A stretch of 21,384 bases of DNA, from positions 1 to 21,384 of the IMG/VR virus record IMGVR_UViG_3300031951_001402, one strand, 5' to 3'. The translations under genes and the position numbers were made by a program. The notes beneath the pieces were generated by a model. The model made no database searches. It saw only the letters and a program-made list of their open reading frames with translations, and was not told the origin of the DNA. The stretch's first letter is position 1. Each line of letters begins with the position of its first letter. Of the stretch, positions 1 through 6,329 are shown piece by piece. This DNA comes from a virus.

Positions 1-268
1 GCGCGCCTCGCTCGTCTGTCCACGAGCTCCACGAGTCATCGCCACCGTTGCGCGGGTCGATGTCGAAGACGACGAGTCCCGAGGCCGCGCCGCAGGCGAT
101 GCCCACGTTGCGATCGTCGTGACCCTCGAACCATCGGCGAATCGTCGCCTCGTTTGTCGTCGCGTCGTTCACGCCGTGCTGCGTCGCCGGGAGCTTCCCG
201 TTCGGCACGATGGGCAGGACGGGCCAGCCCCAGCTCGCGTAGGCGAGGGCGGCTTCGAGCGGGGTCAC
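1..268 (-). CDS. Bifunctional primase-polymerase, N-terminal fragment (cut by window edge)
   Basis: Translating the minus strand from a GTG at 268 gives 89 residues open to the left edge. Residues 4-80 look like the start of the prim-pol fold (bifunctional DNA primase/polymerase, PF09250-type): an Ala-rich first helix followed by GWPVLPI, a GKLPAT segment, a helix with IRRWF, NVGIACG, then VVFDIDPRNGG. In that family the DxD in the last motif (here D69 and D71) binds catalytic metal, so primer synthesis for phage DNA replication is the likely role. The GTG overlaps the TGA of the 56-aa gene (GTGA), which supports the start and co-transcription with it and the HTH gene. A C-terminal helicase domain, common in this family, would lie outside the window. 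Family call fairly sure; full architecture unknown. Confidence 0.8.
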   Translation of the reverse strand, partial: MTPLEAALAYASWGWPVLPIVPNGKLPATQHGVNDATTNEATIRRWFEGHDDRNVGIACGAASGLVVFDIDPRNGGDDSWSSWTDERGA

Positions 269-435
269 TTGGCCACCGCCTTCGCCTGCTCCCAGAACGC
301 CCGCGCCTGATGCTGCTCGGCGTAGAGACGCACCTCTGCCGCTCGGATGGCGTGCGCGCGGTCTTCAACGCGCACAATGCGGTCGAACAGCCAGTCTCCG
401 ATGATGGCGCGCGCCTGCTTTTCGTCGGCGTTCAT
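265..435 (-). CDS. Hypothetical 56-aa protein between HTH gene and primase-polymerase
   Basis: A short open frame of 56 residues starting at ATG 435, whose first bases overlap the stop of the upstream HTH gene (ATGA), and ending in a GTGA overlap with the primase gene. This tight coupling on both sides is the main evidence that it is real. The product is charged and probably all helical (Ala-, Arg- and Glu-rich, with aromatics in GDWLFDRI and RAFWEQA). No motif was recognised and no function can be assigned. A small regulator or replication accessory would fit the position, but that is only inference. Confidence 0.6.
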   Translation of the reverse strand: MNADEKQARAIIGDWLFDRIVRVEDRAHAIRAAEVRLYAEQHQARAFWEQAKAVAK

Positions 436-605
436 GGTCGCGCCTCCAGGTACGCCGAGAGCGCCACCAGCGTCGCGTGCTTCGGGTTCGCGTTCACCCC
501 GTTTCGGATGCGCGCGATCGAGTTGACGTGCAGACCCGTCGCCTCCGCAACGATGTCGAGCCGCCGGTCGGCGAGCCGTTCCTTGATTTCTTCGAGCGTC
601 AACAT
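432..605 (-). CDS. Small Cro/XRE-type helix-turn-helix DNA-binding protein
   Basis: The product has 57 residues. Residues 16-35 read as a helix-turn-helix: DIVAEATGLH, then VNSIARIRNG as recognition helix, followed by a third helix ending LVALSAYL, as in short Cro/CI-like repressors. A strong ribosome site (AGGAGG at 614-619 on this strand) lies about 8 nt before ATG 605. It is the first gene of the leftward unit and faces the divergent control region at 606-770. That region carries an inverted repeat (685-710) which recurs at 6243-6266, so the protein is a natural candidate to bind both sites. It could repress the rightward early genes, or autoregulate its own unit that includes the primase. 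DNA-binding fold likely; the targets are inferred. Confidence 0.75.
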   Translation of the reverse strand: MLTLEEIKERLADRRLDIVAEATGLHVNSIARIRNGVNANPKHATLVALSAYLEARP

Positions 606-770
606 GTTTCGAGCCTCCTGCGGCGCATCCTACCACTGTTCGCAGTCTACAGCGCAAGAAATAAAAAACGCACGCCGATGTCGAATGTTCTCGAAACTCG
701 GAAAGAACTCGCGTAGGGTCTCTTCATCGCCCAAACGGAATCACCCGACCGAGGCGAAGAGGAACGAACA
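606..770. promoter_or_regulatory. Divergent intergenic control region
   Basis: This 165-bp gap separates the leftward HTH/primase unit from the rightward early genes and is the only divergent junction in the window. It has an AT-rich patch around 655-668 in an otherwise GC-rich genome, an operator-like inverted repeat at 685-710, and ribosome sites near both ends. No convincing consensus -35/-10 pair was found; a weak leftward candidate is TTGCGC with TAGGAT near 625-657. Promoters in both directions are inferred from the layout rather than from motif matches. Confidence 0.6.
685..710. promoter_or_regulatory. Operator-like inverted repeat, copy 1
   Basis: Half sites GTTCT (687-691) and AGAAC (704-708) form an inverted repeat with a 12-bp spacer. 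The flanks extend to ATGTTCT on the left and AAAGAACTC on the right. The same flanking words occur in reverse orientation at 6243-6266, spaced 2 bp closer. The position between divergent genes next to an HTH gene suggests a repressor operator. Binding by the neighbouring 57-aa HTH protein is inference. Confidence 0.5.
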
Positions 771-968
771 ATGACGCAGCATCACTTCTCCGCCCGTGAC
801 TTCTCCCGCAAGGTCCGCAACGCGCTCACGAAGCGCGGGCTCACGATTACGACGGCAACGTGGCTCCCCGGACCGAACTGCGACTTCACGAACGGCGAGA
901 TGGGATACCTGCTTTCCGACGGTCGCCTCCTGCGCTGGGCCGATGTGAACAAGGCCGCGACCGCCTAA
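771..968 (+). CDS. Hypothetical 65-aa early protein
   Basis: First gene of the rightward unit, 65 residues, with a purine-rich ribosome site (GAAGAGGAACG) before ATG 771. The N-terminal half is basic (ARDFSRKVRNALTKRG); the C-terminal half contains NGEMGYLLSDG and ends in a short tail. No known domain was recognised. As the first gene after the control region it is probably expressed immediately early. It is followed by a 103-nt gap carrying a nested hairpin (979-1025). Function unknown. Confidence 0.65.
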   Translation: MTQHHFSARDFSRKVRNALTKRGLTITTATWLPGPNCDFTNGEMGYLLSDGRLLRWADVNKAATA

Positions 969-978
969 AGCGCACCCA

Positions 979-1025
979 AGCCCCGCCCCATGAGGGCACG
1001 CGACGCTCGATGCGTCGGCGGGGCT
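979..1025 (+). terminator. Nested hairpin in intergenic leader (terminator or RNA element)
   Basis: AGCCCCGCC at 979-987 pairs perfectly with GGCGGGGCT at 1017-1025. Inside the loop, CGACGC (1001-1006) and GCGTCG (1012-1017) can form a second stem around TCGAT; the two stems share base 1017. No T-run follows, so a classic intrinsic terminator is unlikely. It may act as a processing or attenuation structure between the 65-aa gene and the 58-aa gene at 1072. Confidence 0.4.
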
Positions 1026-1071
1026 CCCCGACAAACCCGAATCACCGGACCAGTCGGAGCAAGGATTGAAC

Positions 1072-1248
1072 ATGAGGCCAAAGTTGCACAAGGACGGGAG
1101 CGTCACCCACTGGTCGACGTACTCCCAAATGTGGAGGCGCGCGCACGGCATCTCGAACGCCGACCTCGCCGCGATGCAGCCCGAGGAGCGCACGCGCGTC
1201 ATGCGGCACCTCCAGAAGCACGCGAACCGCTTCGGCGAGGAGAGCTGA
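1072..1248 (+). CDS. Small conserved phage protein, paralogue A (58 aa)
   Basis: A 58-residue protein starting at ATG 1072 after AAGGAT; an in-frame TTG at 1066 is a less likely start. Key residues are LHKDGS, HW, QMW, the helix ISNADLAAM and the basic RTRVMRHLQKH. A second gene at 6330-6506 has the same length and pattern: by hand alignment about 22 of 50 aligned positions are identical, including LH.DGS.T.WS, Q.WR, IS.A.LA, P..R.RV.R.L. The pattern looks like a beta hairpin followed by a helical, possibly DNA-binding, segment, but no named family was recognised. It lies three bases ahead of the ATPase gene, so it is part of the early operon. Confidence 0.75.
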   Translation: MRPKLHKDGSVTHWSTYSQMWRRAHGISNADLAAMQPEERTRVMRHLQKHANRFGEES

Positions 1249-1251
1249 GCC

Positions 1252-1926
1252 ATGGCAATCAGCATCAAACGGACCTCTCGCGCGGCTGGCGCGGTGAAGG
1301 TGCTCGTGTACGGCGCCGCGGGCGCTGGCAAAACGTCGCTCATCCGCACGCTCCCGAGCCCGATCGTGCTCTCGGCAGAAGGCGGGCTTCTTAGCCTCGC
1401 CGACGACGAGGTGCCCTACATCACGATCAGCACCATCGCCGAACTGCACGAGGCTTACTCGTGGCTCGTCGGCTCAGACGAAGCGCGTGGCTTCGCCAGC
1501 GTCGCGATCGATTCGCTCTCGGAAATCGCCGAGGTCATCCTCACGACCGAGAAACGCACGGCGAAAGACCCGCGCCAAGCGTACGGCGCGATGCAGGACC
1601 AGCTCGCAGAGCTTGTGCGCGCCTTCCGCGATGTCCCGACGCATCACGTCTACGTCACGGCGAAGCTCGACAAGACGACCGACGAACTCGGGAAGATCAC
1701 CTACGCGCCAGGGATGCCGGGGAACAAAACGGGTCAAGCGTTGCCCTACTTCTTCGACGAGGTGCTCGCCCTAAGGGTCGAGCGCGACGCGGAAGGCAAC
1801 GCGGTCCGCGGCCTCCAGTGTGCGCCCGATGGCGCATGGCTCGCCAAGGACCGCTCGGGCAAGCTCGAACAGTGGGAGTCTCCAGACCTCGGCGCGGTCA
1901 TCCGCAAGATCGGCGGTGCGCAGTGA
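1252..1926 (+). CDS. Sak4-type RecA/Rad51-like phage ATPase (AAA_24)
   Basis: A 224-aa RecA-core NTPase of the type annotated as phage AAA_24 (PF13479-like) or Sak4 recombinase. The Walker A motif GAAGAGKTS is at residues 21-29 and Walker B is VAIDS with D87; the length is normal for the family. Sak4 proteins assist single-strand annealing and recombination-dependent replication, usually with an SSB partner. Here a DUF669-type SSB-like gene follows two genes later, and nuclease and helicase genes come after it, which fits a recombination module. The start ATG 1252 lies three bases after the previous stop, and the 3' end overlaps the next gene by 4 nt. Family call good; annealing activity is known for relatives, not shown here. 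Confidence 0.85.
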   Translation: MAISIKRTSRAAGAVKVLVYGAAGAGKTSLIRTLPSPIVLSAEGGLLSLADDEVPYITISTIAELHEAYSWLVGSDEARGFASVAIDSLSEIAEVILTTEKRTAKDPRQAYGAMQDQLAELVRAFRDVPTHHVYVTAKLDKTTDELGKITYAPGMPGNKTGQALPYFFDEVLALRVERDAEGNAVRGLQCAPDGAWLAKDRSGKLEQWESPDLGAVIRKIGGAQ

Positions 1927-2108
1927 ACCATCGCCTGACGCCCGGACCGCTCATGGATTTCTGTATCGATACGTGCACCGACACGGACAGCCTTCTTCAG
2001 CTGGCCGAGCTCATGCACCCGCCGCAGCCCAAGCAGTACGTGTTCAGCCGTCACGATTGGGAGCAGCACAAGGACAAGATCATCGACGCGTTGAAAGGAA
2101 AGCCATGA
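1923..2108 (+). CDS. Hypothetical 61-aa protein in recombination operon
   Basis: An open frame of 61 residues from GTG 1923, which overlaps the ATPase stop (GTGA), to a TGA that overlaps the next ATG (ATGA). A shorter start at ATG 1953 is possible because the ribosome site for GTG is weak. Features: acidic and Thr-rich CIDTCTDTDS, a Leu-rich helix, a Pro stretch, and a C-terminal basic/acidic helix (HDWEQHKDKIIDALKGK). No recognised domain. The tight overlaps on both sides favour a real gene. Confidence 0.6.
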   Translation: MNHRLTPGPLMDFCIDTCTDTDSLLQLAELMHPPQPKQYVFSRHDWEQHKDKIIDALKGKP

Positions 2109-2509
2109 GCCGCGAACTCGACGAACTCTCCGCCCAGTGGGTGGACGCGAAGGCTGACGAGGCGATCGCCGTCGCACGCCGACGCACCATCGAAGACCGC
2201 CTCGTCGAGCTCCTCGCCCTCGACGAAGGCAAGGAGGGCACGACGAACGCGAAGACCGAGCAGGGCTTCAGCATCAAGGTCGTAGGCCGCATGAACCGCA
2301 AGGTTGACGCCGACCGCTTGCAGGAACTCGCAGCCGAGCACGGTCTCTCCGAGCACCTCGGGAGCCTGTTCCGTTGGTCCGCCGACATCAACGCCGCCGC
2401 GTGGAAGAGCGCAGCGCCGACCATCACCGCGCCGCTCCTCGGCGCAATCACGACGACGCCCGGGCGACCGAGCTTCGCAATCACTGCCCCCCACAAGAAA
2501 GAAGCCTGA
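2105..2509 (+). CDS. Conserved phage early protein between Sak4 and SSB-like genes
   Basis: A 134-aa protein starting at ATG 2105 in an ATGA overlap; a much longer upstream extension in frame is a shadow over the ATPase gene. Residues 1-40 form a charged helix (ELDELSAQWVDAKADEAIAV, then a basic run). The middle has EQGFSIKVVGRMNRKVDADRL and the C-terminal part is Ala/Thr/Pro-rich, ending APHKKEA. Proteins of this layout often sit next to AAA_24 and DUF669 genes in phages, so a helper role in recombination or replication is plausible. I do not know a demonstrated function. Confidence 0.65.
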   Translation: MSRELDELSAQWVDAKADEAIAVARRRTIEDRLVELLALDEGKEGTTNAKTEQGFSIKVVGRMNRKVDADRLQELAAEHGLSEHLGSLFRWSADINAAAWKSAAPTITAPLLGAITTTPGRPSFAITAPHKKEA

Positions 2510-2512
2510 AAC

Positions 2513-2983
2513 ATGCAATTCGATTTCAACCCGTCCGACGTTCCCGCAACCGAGAAGAGCTTCGAGGTGCTGCCCGCTGGCTGGTACACCGCATCGGTGA
2601 GCGGAGCCGAGGTCAAGCAGACCAAGAGCGGCACGGGTCAGTACCTCCGCGTCGAGTACACGATCTCGGGGCCGAGCGGCGCAGGCCGCAAGGTCTGGAG
2701 CAACTACAACGTCAGGAACGAAAACCCAAAGGCCGAGTCCATCGGTCGCGAGCAGCTCGCGGAACTCTGCCGCTGCGTCGGCCTCGCCCGGGTCAACGAC
2801 ATCGACCAGCTCCTCGGCTGCAACGTGTCGGTGAAGCTGAAGGTGCGTGAGCCCTCGAACGGATACGACGCCCAGAACGAGGTGCAGGCGCACAAGGCCC
2901 TCGAAGGCTCTCAGCCGCCCGCTCCTGCTGCTGCGAAGGCTGCCGGGCCGAAGGCCGGGCCGAAGCCGCCTTGGGCGAAGTGA
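2513..2983 (+). CDS. DUF669-type single-stranded DNA-binding protein
   Basis: A 156-aa protein matching the phage DUF669 pattern: FDFNPSDVPATE at the N-terminus, LPAGWYTASVSGAEVKQTKSG, then YLRVEYTISGP and GRKVWSNYNVRN, then a helix QLAELCRCVG and a second strand region with VSVKLKVRE. The C-terminal 25 residues are Ala/Pro/Lys-rich and end PPWAK, resembling the flexible tails of SSB proteins. DUF669 proteins are thought to coat ssDNA as OB-fold partners of Sak4-like annealing proteins, which matches the ATPase upstream. It is followed by a strong hairpin (3004-3047), so expression of later genes may be attenuated here. Confidence 0.8.
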   Translation: MQFDFNPSDVPATEKSFEVLPAGWYTASVSGAEVKQTKSGTGQYLRVEYTISGPSGAGRKVWSNYNVRNENPKAESIGREQLAELCRCVGLARVNDIDQLLGCNVSVKLKVREPSNGYDAQNEVQAHKALEGSQPPAPAAAKAAGPKAGPKPPWAK

Positions 2984-3003
2984 CGCGCACGTAGCGCGAA
3001 GGT

Positions 3004-3047
3004 GAGGGTCGCCGCCGGAAGGCGTTCGACGGCGGCCCTCATTGTTT
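3004..3047 (+). terminator. Rho-independent terminator or attenuator within the early operon
   Basis: GAGGGTCGCCG (3004-3014) pairs with CGGCGGCCCTC (3030-3040) in an 11-bp stem with a single G-U pair and a 15-nt loop, followed by ATTGTTT. This is the largest gap (84 nt) in the recombination stretch, and the next gene has its own ribosome site, so partial termination between the SSB-like gene and the nuclease is likely. Confidence 0.6.
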
Positions 3048-3067
3048 CCCATAGCACGAGAAGGCAG

Positions 3068-4093
3068 ATGAGAATTCCAGAAGGTCAAAACACCATCACC
3101 GCGCTGATCGACGCGGCGCACGAGGCGAAGCGCGCATCGCACAAGGAGTGTTTTCGCCCGCACATGGGCGCGTCGACGCTCGGCGAGAAGTGCGAGCGTA
3201 AGCTCTGGCTCTCGTTTCGCTGGGCCGTGCGCGAGCAGTTCCCGGGGCGCATCCTGCGCGTGTTCCGTCGCGGGCACCGCGAGGAGGAGACGGTCGTCGA
3301 AGACCTGCGCGCGATCGGAATGAAGGTGCGCGCGACGGGCGCAGACCAGACGCGCGTCGAGTTTGGCTCGCACGTCTCGGGGTCGATCGACGGCATCATC
3401 ACGGCGGGCGTGCCAGAAGCGCCGAAGGCTGCGCACGTCTTGGAGATCAAGACGCACTCGAAGAAGAGCTGGGAGGCAGTCGAGAAGGAAGGCGTCGAGA
3501 AGTCGCAGCCGAAACACTACACCCAGATGCAAGTGTACATGCGCGGCACCGGTGTTGACCGCGCCCTGTACGTTGCAATCTGCAAGGACGACGATCGCAT
3601 CTACACCGAGCGCGTGCGCTTCGACCGCGAGCACGCGGAACGAGCCATTGCCCGAGGTCAGCGCATCGCGCTCTCCGACGAGATGCCGCCGCCGATCTCG
3701 ACTGATCCGACTTGGTACGAGTGCAAGTGGTGCTCAGCGCACGGCCTCTGCCACGGCTCTCGCGTGACGAAGGAAGTGAACTGTCGAACCTGCGCGCACT
3801 CGACGGCAACGGAAGAAAGCACCTGGACGTGCGCGCGACACGGCGAGAACGTCATCCCGACCGACTGGATGCGCGAGGCGCACGAGTGCCATGCGTTGCA
3901 CTTCGACATGGTGCCGTGGCTCATGGCCTACATGGACGACAACGGAGCGCCAGTCTTCATCATCGATGGTGCCGAGGTGACGAACGGCCCACGCGGCTTC
4001 TCATCTTCGGAGATCGTCGCGAACCCGAAAGCGTGCGTCGACCCGACGCTCGTGCAGCTTCGTCGCAAGTTCGACGCGAAGGTGGTGGGATGA
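3068..4093 (+). CDS. PD-(D/E)XK exonuclease with Cas4/AddB-like Fe-S cysteines
   Basis: A 341-aa nuclease starting at ATG 3068 after AGAAGGC. Catalytic residues visible: GH at 69-70, D108 in SGSIDGI, E126 and K128 in VLEIKTHS, and a QxQxY-like motif at 153-157. C42 (EKCERKLW) and C219, C222, C228 (CKWCSAHGLC) have the one-plus-three spacing of the 4Fe-4S cluster in Cas4 and AddB nucleases. A second cysteine set at C239, C242, C255 and C274 with nearby histidines probably binds zinc. Residues after about 280 form a small C-terminal domain. It likely resects DNA ends for the Sak4/SSB-like annealing pair upstream. Its stop overlaps the helicase start by 4 nt. Nuclease fold sure; polarity unknown. 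Confidence 0.85.
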   Translation: MRIPEGQNTITALIDAAHEAKRASHKECFRPHMGASTLGEKCERKLWLSFRWAVREQFPGRILRVFRRGHREEETVVEDLRAIGMKVRATGADQTRVEFGSHVSGSIDGIITAGVPEAPKAAHVLEIKTHSKKSWEAVEKEGVEKSQPKHYTQMQVYMRGTGVDRALYVAICKDDDRIYTERVRFDREHAERAIARGQRIALSDEMPPPISTDPTWYECKWCSAHGLCHGSRVTKEVNCRTCAHSTATEESTWTCARHGENVIPTDWMREAHECHALHFDMVPWLMAYMDDNGAPVFIIDGAEVTNGPRGFSSSEIVANPKACVDPTLVQLRRKFDAKVVG

Positions 4094-5685
4094 CCGTCGC
4101 CCTTCGAGACTACCAGCAACGCGCCATTGACCAGCTGTATGCATGGTTCGGCGCGAACCCGACCGGGCACCCGTGCCTCGTGCTGCCCACCGGCGCGGGC
4201 AAGTCGCACATCGTCGCGGCGCTCTGTCGCGACGCGCTCACGAGCTGGCCGGAGACGCGCGTGCTGATGCTCACGCACGTGCGCGAACTCATCGAGCAGA
4301 ACGCGGAGAAGATGCGCCAGCATTGGCCTGGCGCGCCGATGGGCATCTACTCGGCGAGCATCGGACGCAAAGAGCTGGGCGAGCCCATCACGTTCGCGGG
4401 CATCCAGTCGGTTCGGAAGCGCGCCGCCGAAGTCGGTCACGTTGATCTCGTCATCATCGACGAGTGCCATCTCGTCAGCCACAAGGATGAGGGAGGCTAC
4501 CGCACTTTCATCGCCGACCTTGTGCGCATCAACCCCGCGCTTCGCGTCGTCGGCCTCACCGCGACGCCGTACCGTCTCGGTCACGGTCTCATCACCGACG
4601 AACCCGCGCTCTTCGCCGACCTCATCGAGCCAGTGAGCATCGAGGAGCTGGTGCACAAGCGCCACCTGGCCCCGCTACGCTCGAAGGTGACGCAGGCGAA
4701 GCTCGACACGGCAGGCGTGCACAAGCGCGGAGGCGAGTACATCGAGAGCGAGCTGCAAGCGGCGGTCGACACCGCCGACAAGAACGCCGCCGTCGTGCGC
4801 GAGGTTCTCGCGCTCGCAGGTGAGCGCCGCTCGTGGCTCTTCTTCTGCTGCGGCGTCGAGCACGCACGCCACGTTTGCGACGCCCTGCAGGCCGAAGGCG
4901 TCGCCGCTGCGTGCGTGACAGGCGAGACGCCAAAGGCCGAGCGTCAGCGCATCCTCGCGGCGTTTAAGCGCGGCGAGCTGCGTGCCCTCACGAACGCGAA
5001 CGTCCTCACGACCGGCTTCGATGCGCCGAACATCGACCTTATCGCGATGCTTCGCCCGACGCTCTCGCCTAGCCTCTACGTGCAGATGGCGGGTCGCGGG
5101 CTCAGGCCGAAGAGCCACGCCGACCACTGCCTCGTGCTCGACTTCGCGGGAGTCGTCGCAACGCACGGCCCCATCACCGCCGTGCAGCCGCCAGACAAGG
5201 CGGGCGAGGGCGACGGCGAGCCGCCCGTGAAAGTGTGCGACGAGTGCGGCGAACTCGTGCACCCTACGGCGCGCGTGTGTCCCTCGTGCGGCTTCGAGTT
5301 CCCACCGCCGCCGGAGAAGAAGTTCGCGCTGCGCAACGACGACATCATGGGCGCTGAAGGCTCCGACCTTATCGTCACCGAGTGGGATTGGCGCAGGCAC
5401 GTCAGCGCGTCGAGCGGCCTCGAAATGCTGCGCGTGCGCTACTACGGCGGCATCGCCGAGAAGCCGATCGACGAGTACCTGACGATCGCGCACCCTGGCT
5501 ACGCTGGCGACAAGGCGCGTCGCTCGCTCGCGACCATCGCGCAGAGCGCAGGCACTTCGCCAGGCTGGGCGCTGGAGAACAACATCGACGCGATCGCTGC
5601 TGCGATGAACGATGCGAAGCCGCCGAAGGTCGTGACGTTCGAGCGCGATGGGAAGTTTTTCAGGGTACGGAGGCGCGAATGGTGA
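4090..5685 (+). CDS. SF2 DNA/RNA helicase (DEAD/DEAH-like) with zinc ribbon
   Basis: A 531-aa superfamily 2 helicase. Motif I TGAGKS at 34-39, motif II DECH at 124-127, motif III TATP at 157-160, and motif VI QMAGRGLR at 332-339 are all intact, so it should hydrolyse ATP. A four-cysteine zinc ribbon follows (C383, C386, C397, C400) and then a C-terminal region of about 125 residues with mixed helices. The start ATG 4090 overlaps the nuclease stop (ATGA); a longer in-frame extension overlaps the nuclease and is rejected. Placed between two nucleases, it probably unwinds DNA during recombination-dependent replication or fork processing. The helicase class is certain; the substrate is not visible. 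Confidence 0.9.
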   Translation: MTVALRDYQQRAIDQLYAWFGANPTGHPCLVLPTGAGKSHIVAALCRDALTSWPETRVLMLTHVRELIEQNAEKMRQHWPGAPMGIYSASIGRKELGEPITFAGIQSVRKRAAEVGHVDLVIIDECHLVSHKDEGGYRTFIADLVRINPALRVVGLTATPYRLGHGLITDEPALFADLIEPVSIEELVHKRHLAPLRSKVTQAKLDTAGVHKRGGEYIESELQAAVDTADKNAAVVREVLALAGERRSWLFFCCGVEHARHVCDALQAEGVAAACVTGETPKAERQRILAAFKRGELRALTNANVLTTGFDAPNIDLIAMLRPTLSPSLYVQMAGRGLRPKSHADHCLVLDFAGVVATHGPITAVQPPDKAGEGDGEPPVKVCDECGELVHPTARVCPSCGFEFPPPPEKKFALRNDDIMGAEGSDLIVTEWDWRRHVSASSGLEMLRVRYYGGIAEKPIDEYLTIAHPGYAGDKARRSLATIAQSAGTSPGWALENNIDAIAAAMNDAKPPKVVTFERDGKFFRVRRREW

Positions 5686-5876
5686 AGCTGAAGACGATTC
5701 AAGAGTGGCGTTCGGTCGTGAATAATCCGCCGCGCTGCTGCGCGAACTGTGAACACTACACCGATGCTTACTGGAGCACTGACGAGATATGCAAAAGGTA
5801 CAACGCAAACCCTCCGCAGGAATACGCCGAGTCGGAAAACGAGTGCCCCGAGTGGGTGCAGATGATTCCGTTCTGA
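5679..5876 (+). CDS. Small cysteine-rich (zinc-binding) phage protein, 65 aa
   Basis: ATG 5679 lies inside the last codons of the helicase gene (7-nt overlap). The product has cysteines C20, C21, C24, C38 and C56 in the order CCANCEHY ... EICKR ... NECPEW, and ends MIPF. Such short CxxCEHY proteins are common among phage replication genes and likely fold around one zinc. The CxxCE[HY]Y word also occurs in the late protein at 18225-18599. No catalytic motif. It might be a DNA- or protein-binding adaptor for the neighbouring helicase and nuclease; that is inference. Confidence 0.7.
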   Translation: MVKLKTIQEWRSVVNNPPRCCANCEHYTDAYWSTDEICKRYNANPPQEYAESENECPEWVQMIPF

Positions 5877-5890
5877 CGCCGCGTGACAGG

Positions 5891-6238
5891 GTGCCCACCG
5901 AGCACGAAGAGCAGCGCAACCTCGTGCGCTGGTTCCGCCAGACGTACGGGCTCGTGAGCAAGGGCGGCGTGCGCATTTTCGCCATCCCAAACGGCTCGCA
6001 GCGGTCGAGGACGACCGGCGCGAGGCTTAAGGCCGAGGGCGTCTCCGCTGGCGTGCCGGACCTCTTCATTCCGGCCTTCAGCCTGTGGGTCGAGATGAAG
6101 CGCGCCGAGGGAGGGAGCGTCTCCGCCGAGCAGCGCGACTGGCACTCCTACCTGCGGTCCATCGGTCACACGGTGCTCGTTTGCCGTGGGTTTTCGCACG
6201 CGAAAGAAGAAATCGAAGCCTTCGTGAGAAAGATGTAG
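5891..6238 (+). CDS. VRR-NUC domain nuclease
   Basis: A 115-aa stand-alone VRR-NUC (PD-(D/E)XK-like) nuclease. Motifs: EHEEQRNLVRWFR near the start, IPNG at 32-35, then GVPD with D57, and EMK with E68 and K70, followed by the conserved SAEQRDW and a C-terminal helix. Phage members are viewed as structure-specific nucleases, for example acting on Holliday-junction or flap DNA. The start chosen is GTG 5891, because the family normally begins just before the EHEEQ helix. The frame is open back to ATG 5789, which would overlap the preceding gene by 88 nt; GTG 5852 is another option. It ends the replication/recombination block and is followed by the second operator-like element. Confidence 0.8.
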   Translation: MPTEHEEQRNLVRWFRQTYGLVSKGGVRIFAIPNGSQRSRTTGARLKAEGVSAGVPDLFIPAFSLWVEMKRAEGGSVSAEQRDWHSYLRSIGHTVLVCRGFSHAKEEIEAFVRKM

Positions 6239-6242
6239 ACTA

Positions 6243-6266
6243 GAGTTCTTTTCTCTCGTAGAACAT
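6243..6266. promoter_or_regulatory. Operator-like inverted repeat, copy 2 (reverse oriented)
   Basis: GAGTTCTTT (6243-6251) and TAGAACAT (6259-6266) frame an inverted repeat with half sites GTTCT and AGAAC and a 10-bp spacer. Reversed and complemented, it aligns with 685-710: nine end bases AAAGAACTC and seven bases ATGTTCT are identical. It lies in the only wide gap (91 nt) between 4093 and 9366, just upstream of the accessory block. TGTAGACT at 6234-6241 also recurs, reversed, at 644-651. It probably marks an internal regulated promoter. Confidence 0.5.
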
Positions 6267-6329
6267 CACTCGTCGACGCAATCGCGACGACGCCGCCGAA
6301 CGGGCGGGGAACTGAAAAGGATCACGACG

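Noticed and set aside
685-710. SOS/LexA box
   Set aside because: The GTTC and GAAC words are inverted with a 14-bp gap, unlike the direct repeats or tight palindromes of known LexA boxes, and an HTH gene lies next to it, so a phage operator is simpler.
154-774. 206-codon plus-strand frame over the primase start, HTH gene and control region
   Set aside because: Ser/Arg-rich shadow; it would run through the divergent promoter region and against the better-supported leftward genes.
2051-3634. Long 527-codon minus-strand frame across the SSB-like and nuclease genes
   Set aside because: It is antisense to several well-supported genes, its translation is Arg/Ala/Leu low-complexity, and no motif is present; long antisense frames are expected in GC-rich DNA.
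3068-4093. Interpretation as CRISPR-associated Cas4
   Set aside because: The Fe-S nuclease fold is shared with phage exonucleases; no other cas gene or repeat array is present, and the recombination-gene context fits a phage exonuclease.
4675-6069. 464-codon minus-strand frame over the helicase and VRR-NUC genes
   Set aside because: Antisense shadow with no recognisable domain, while the plus strand carries full helicase and nuclease motifs.
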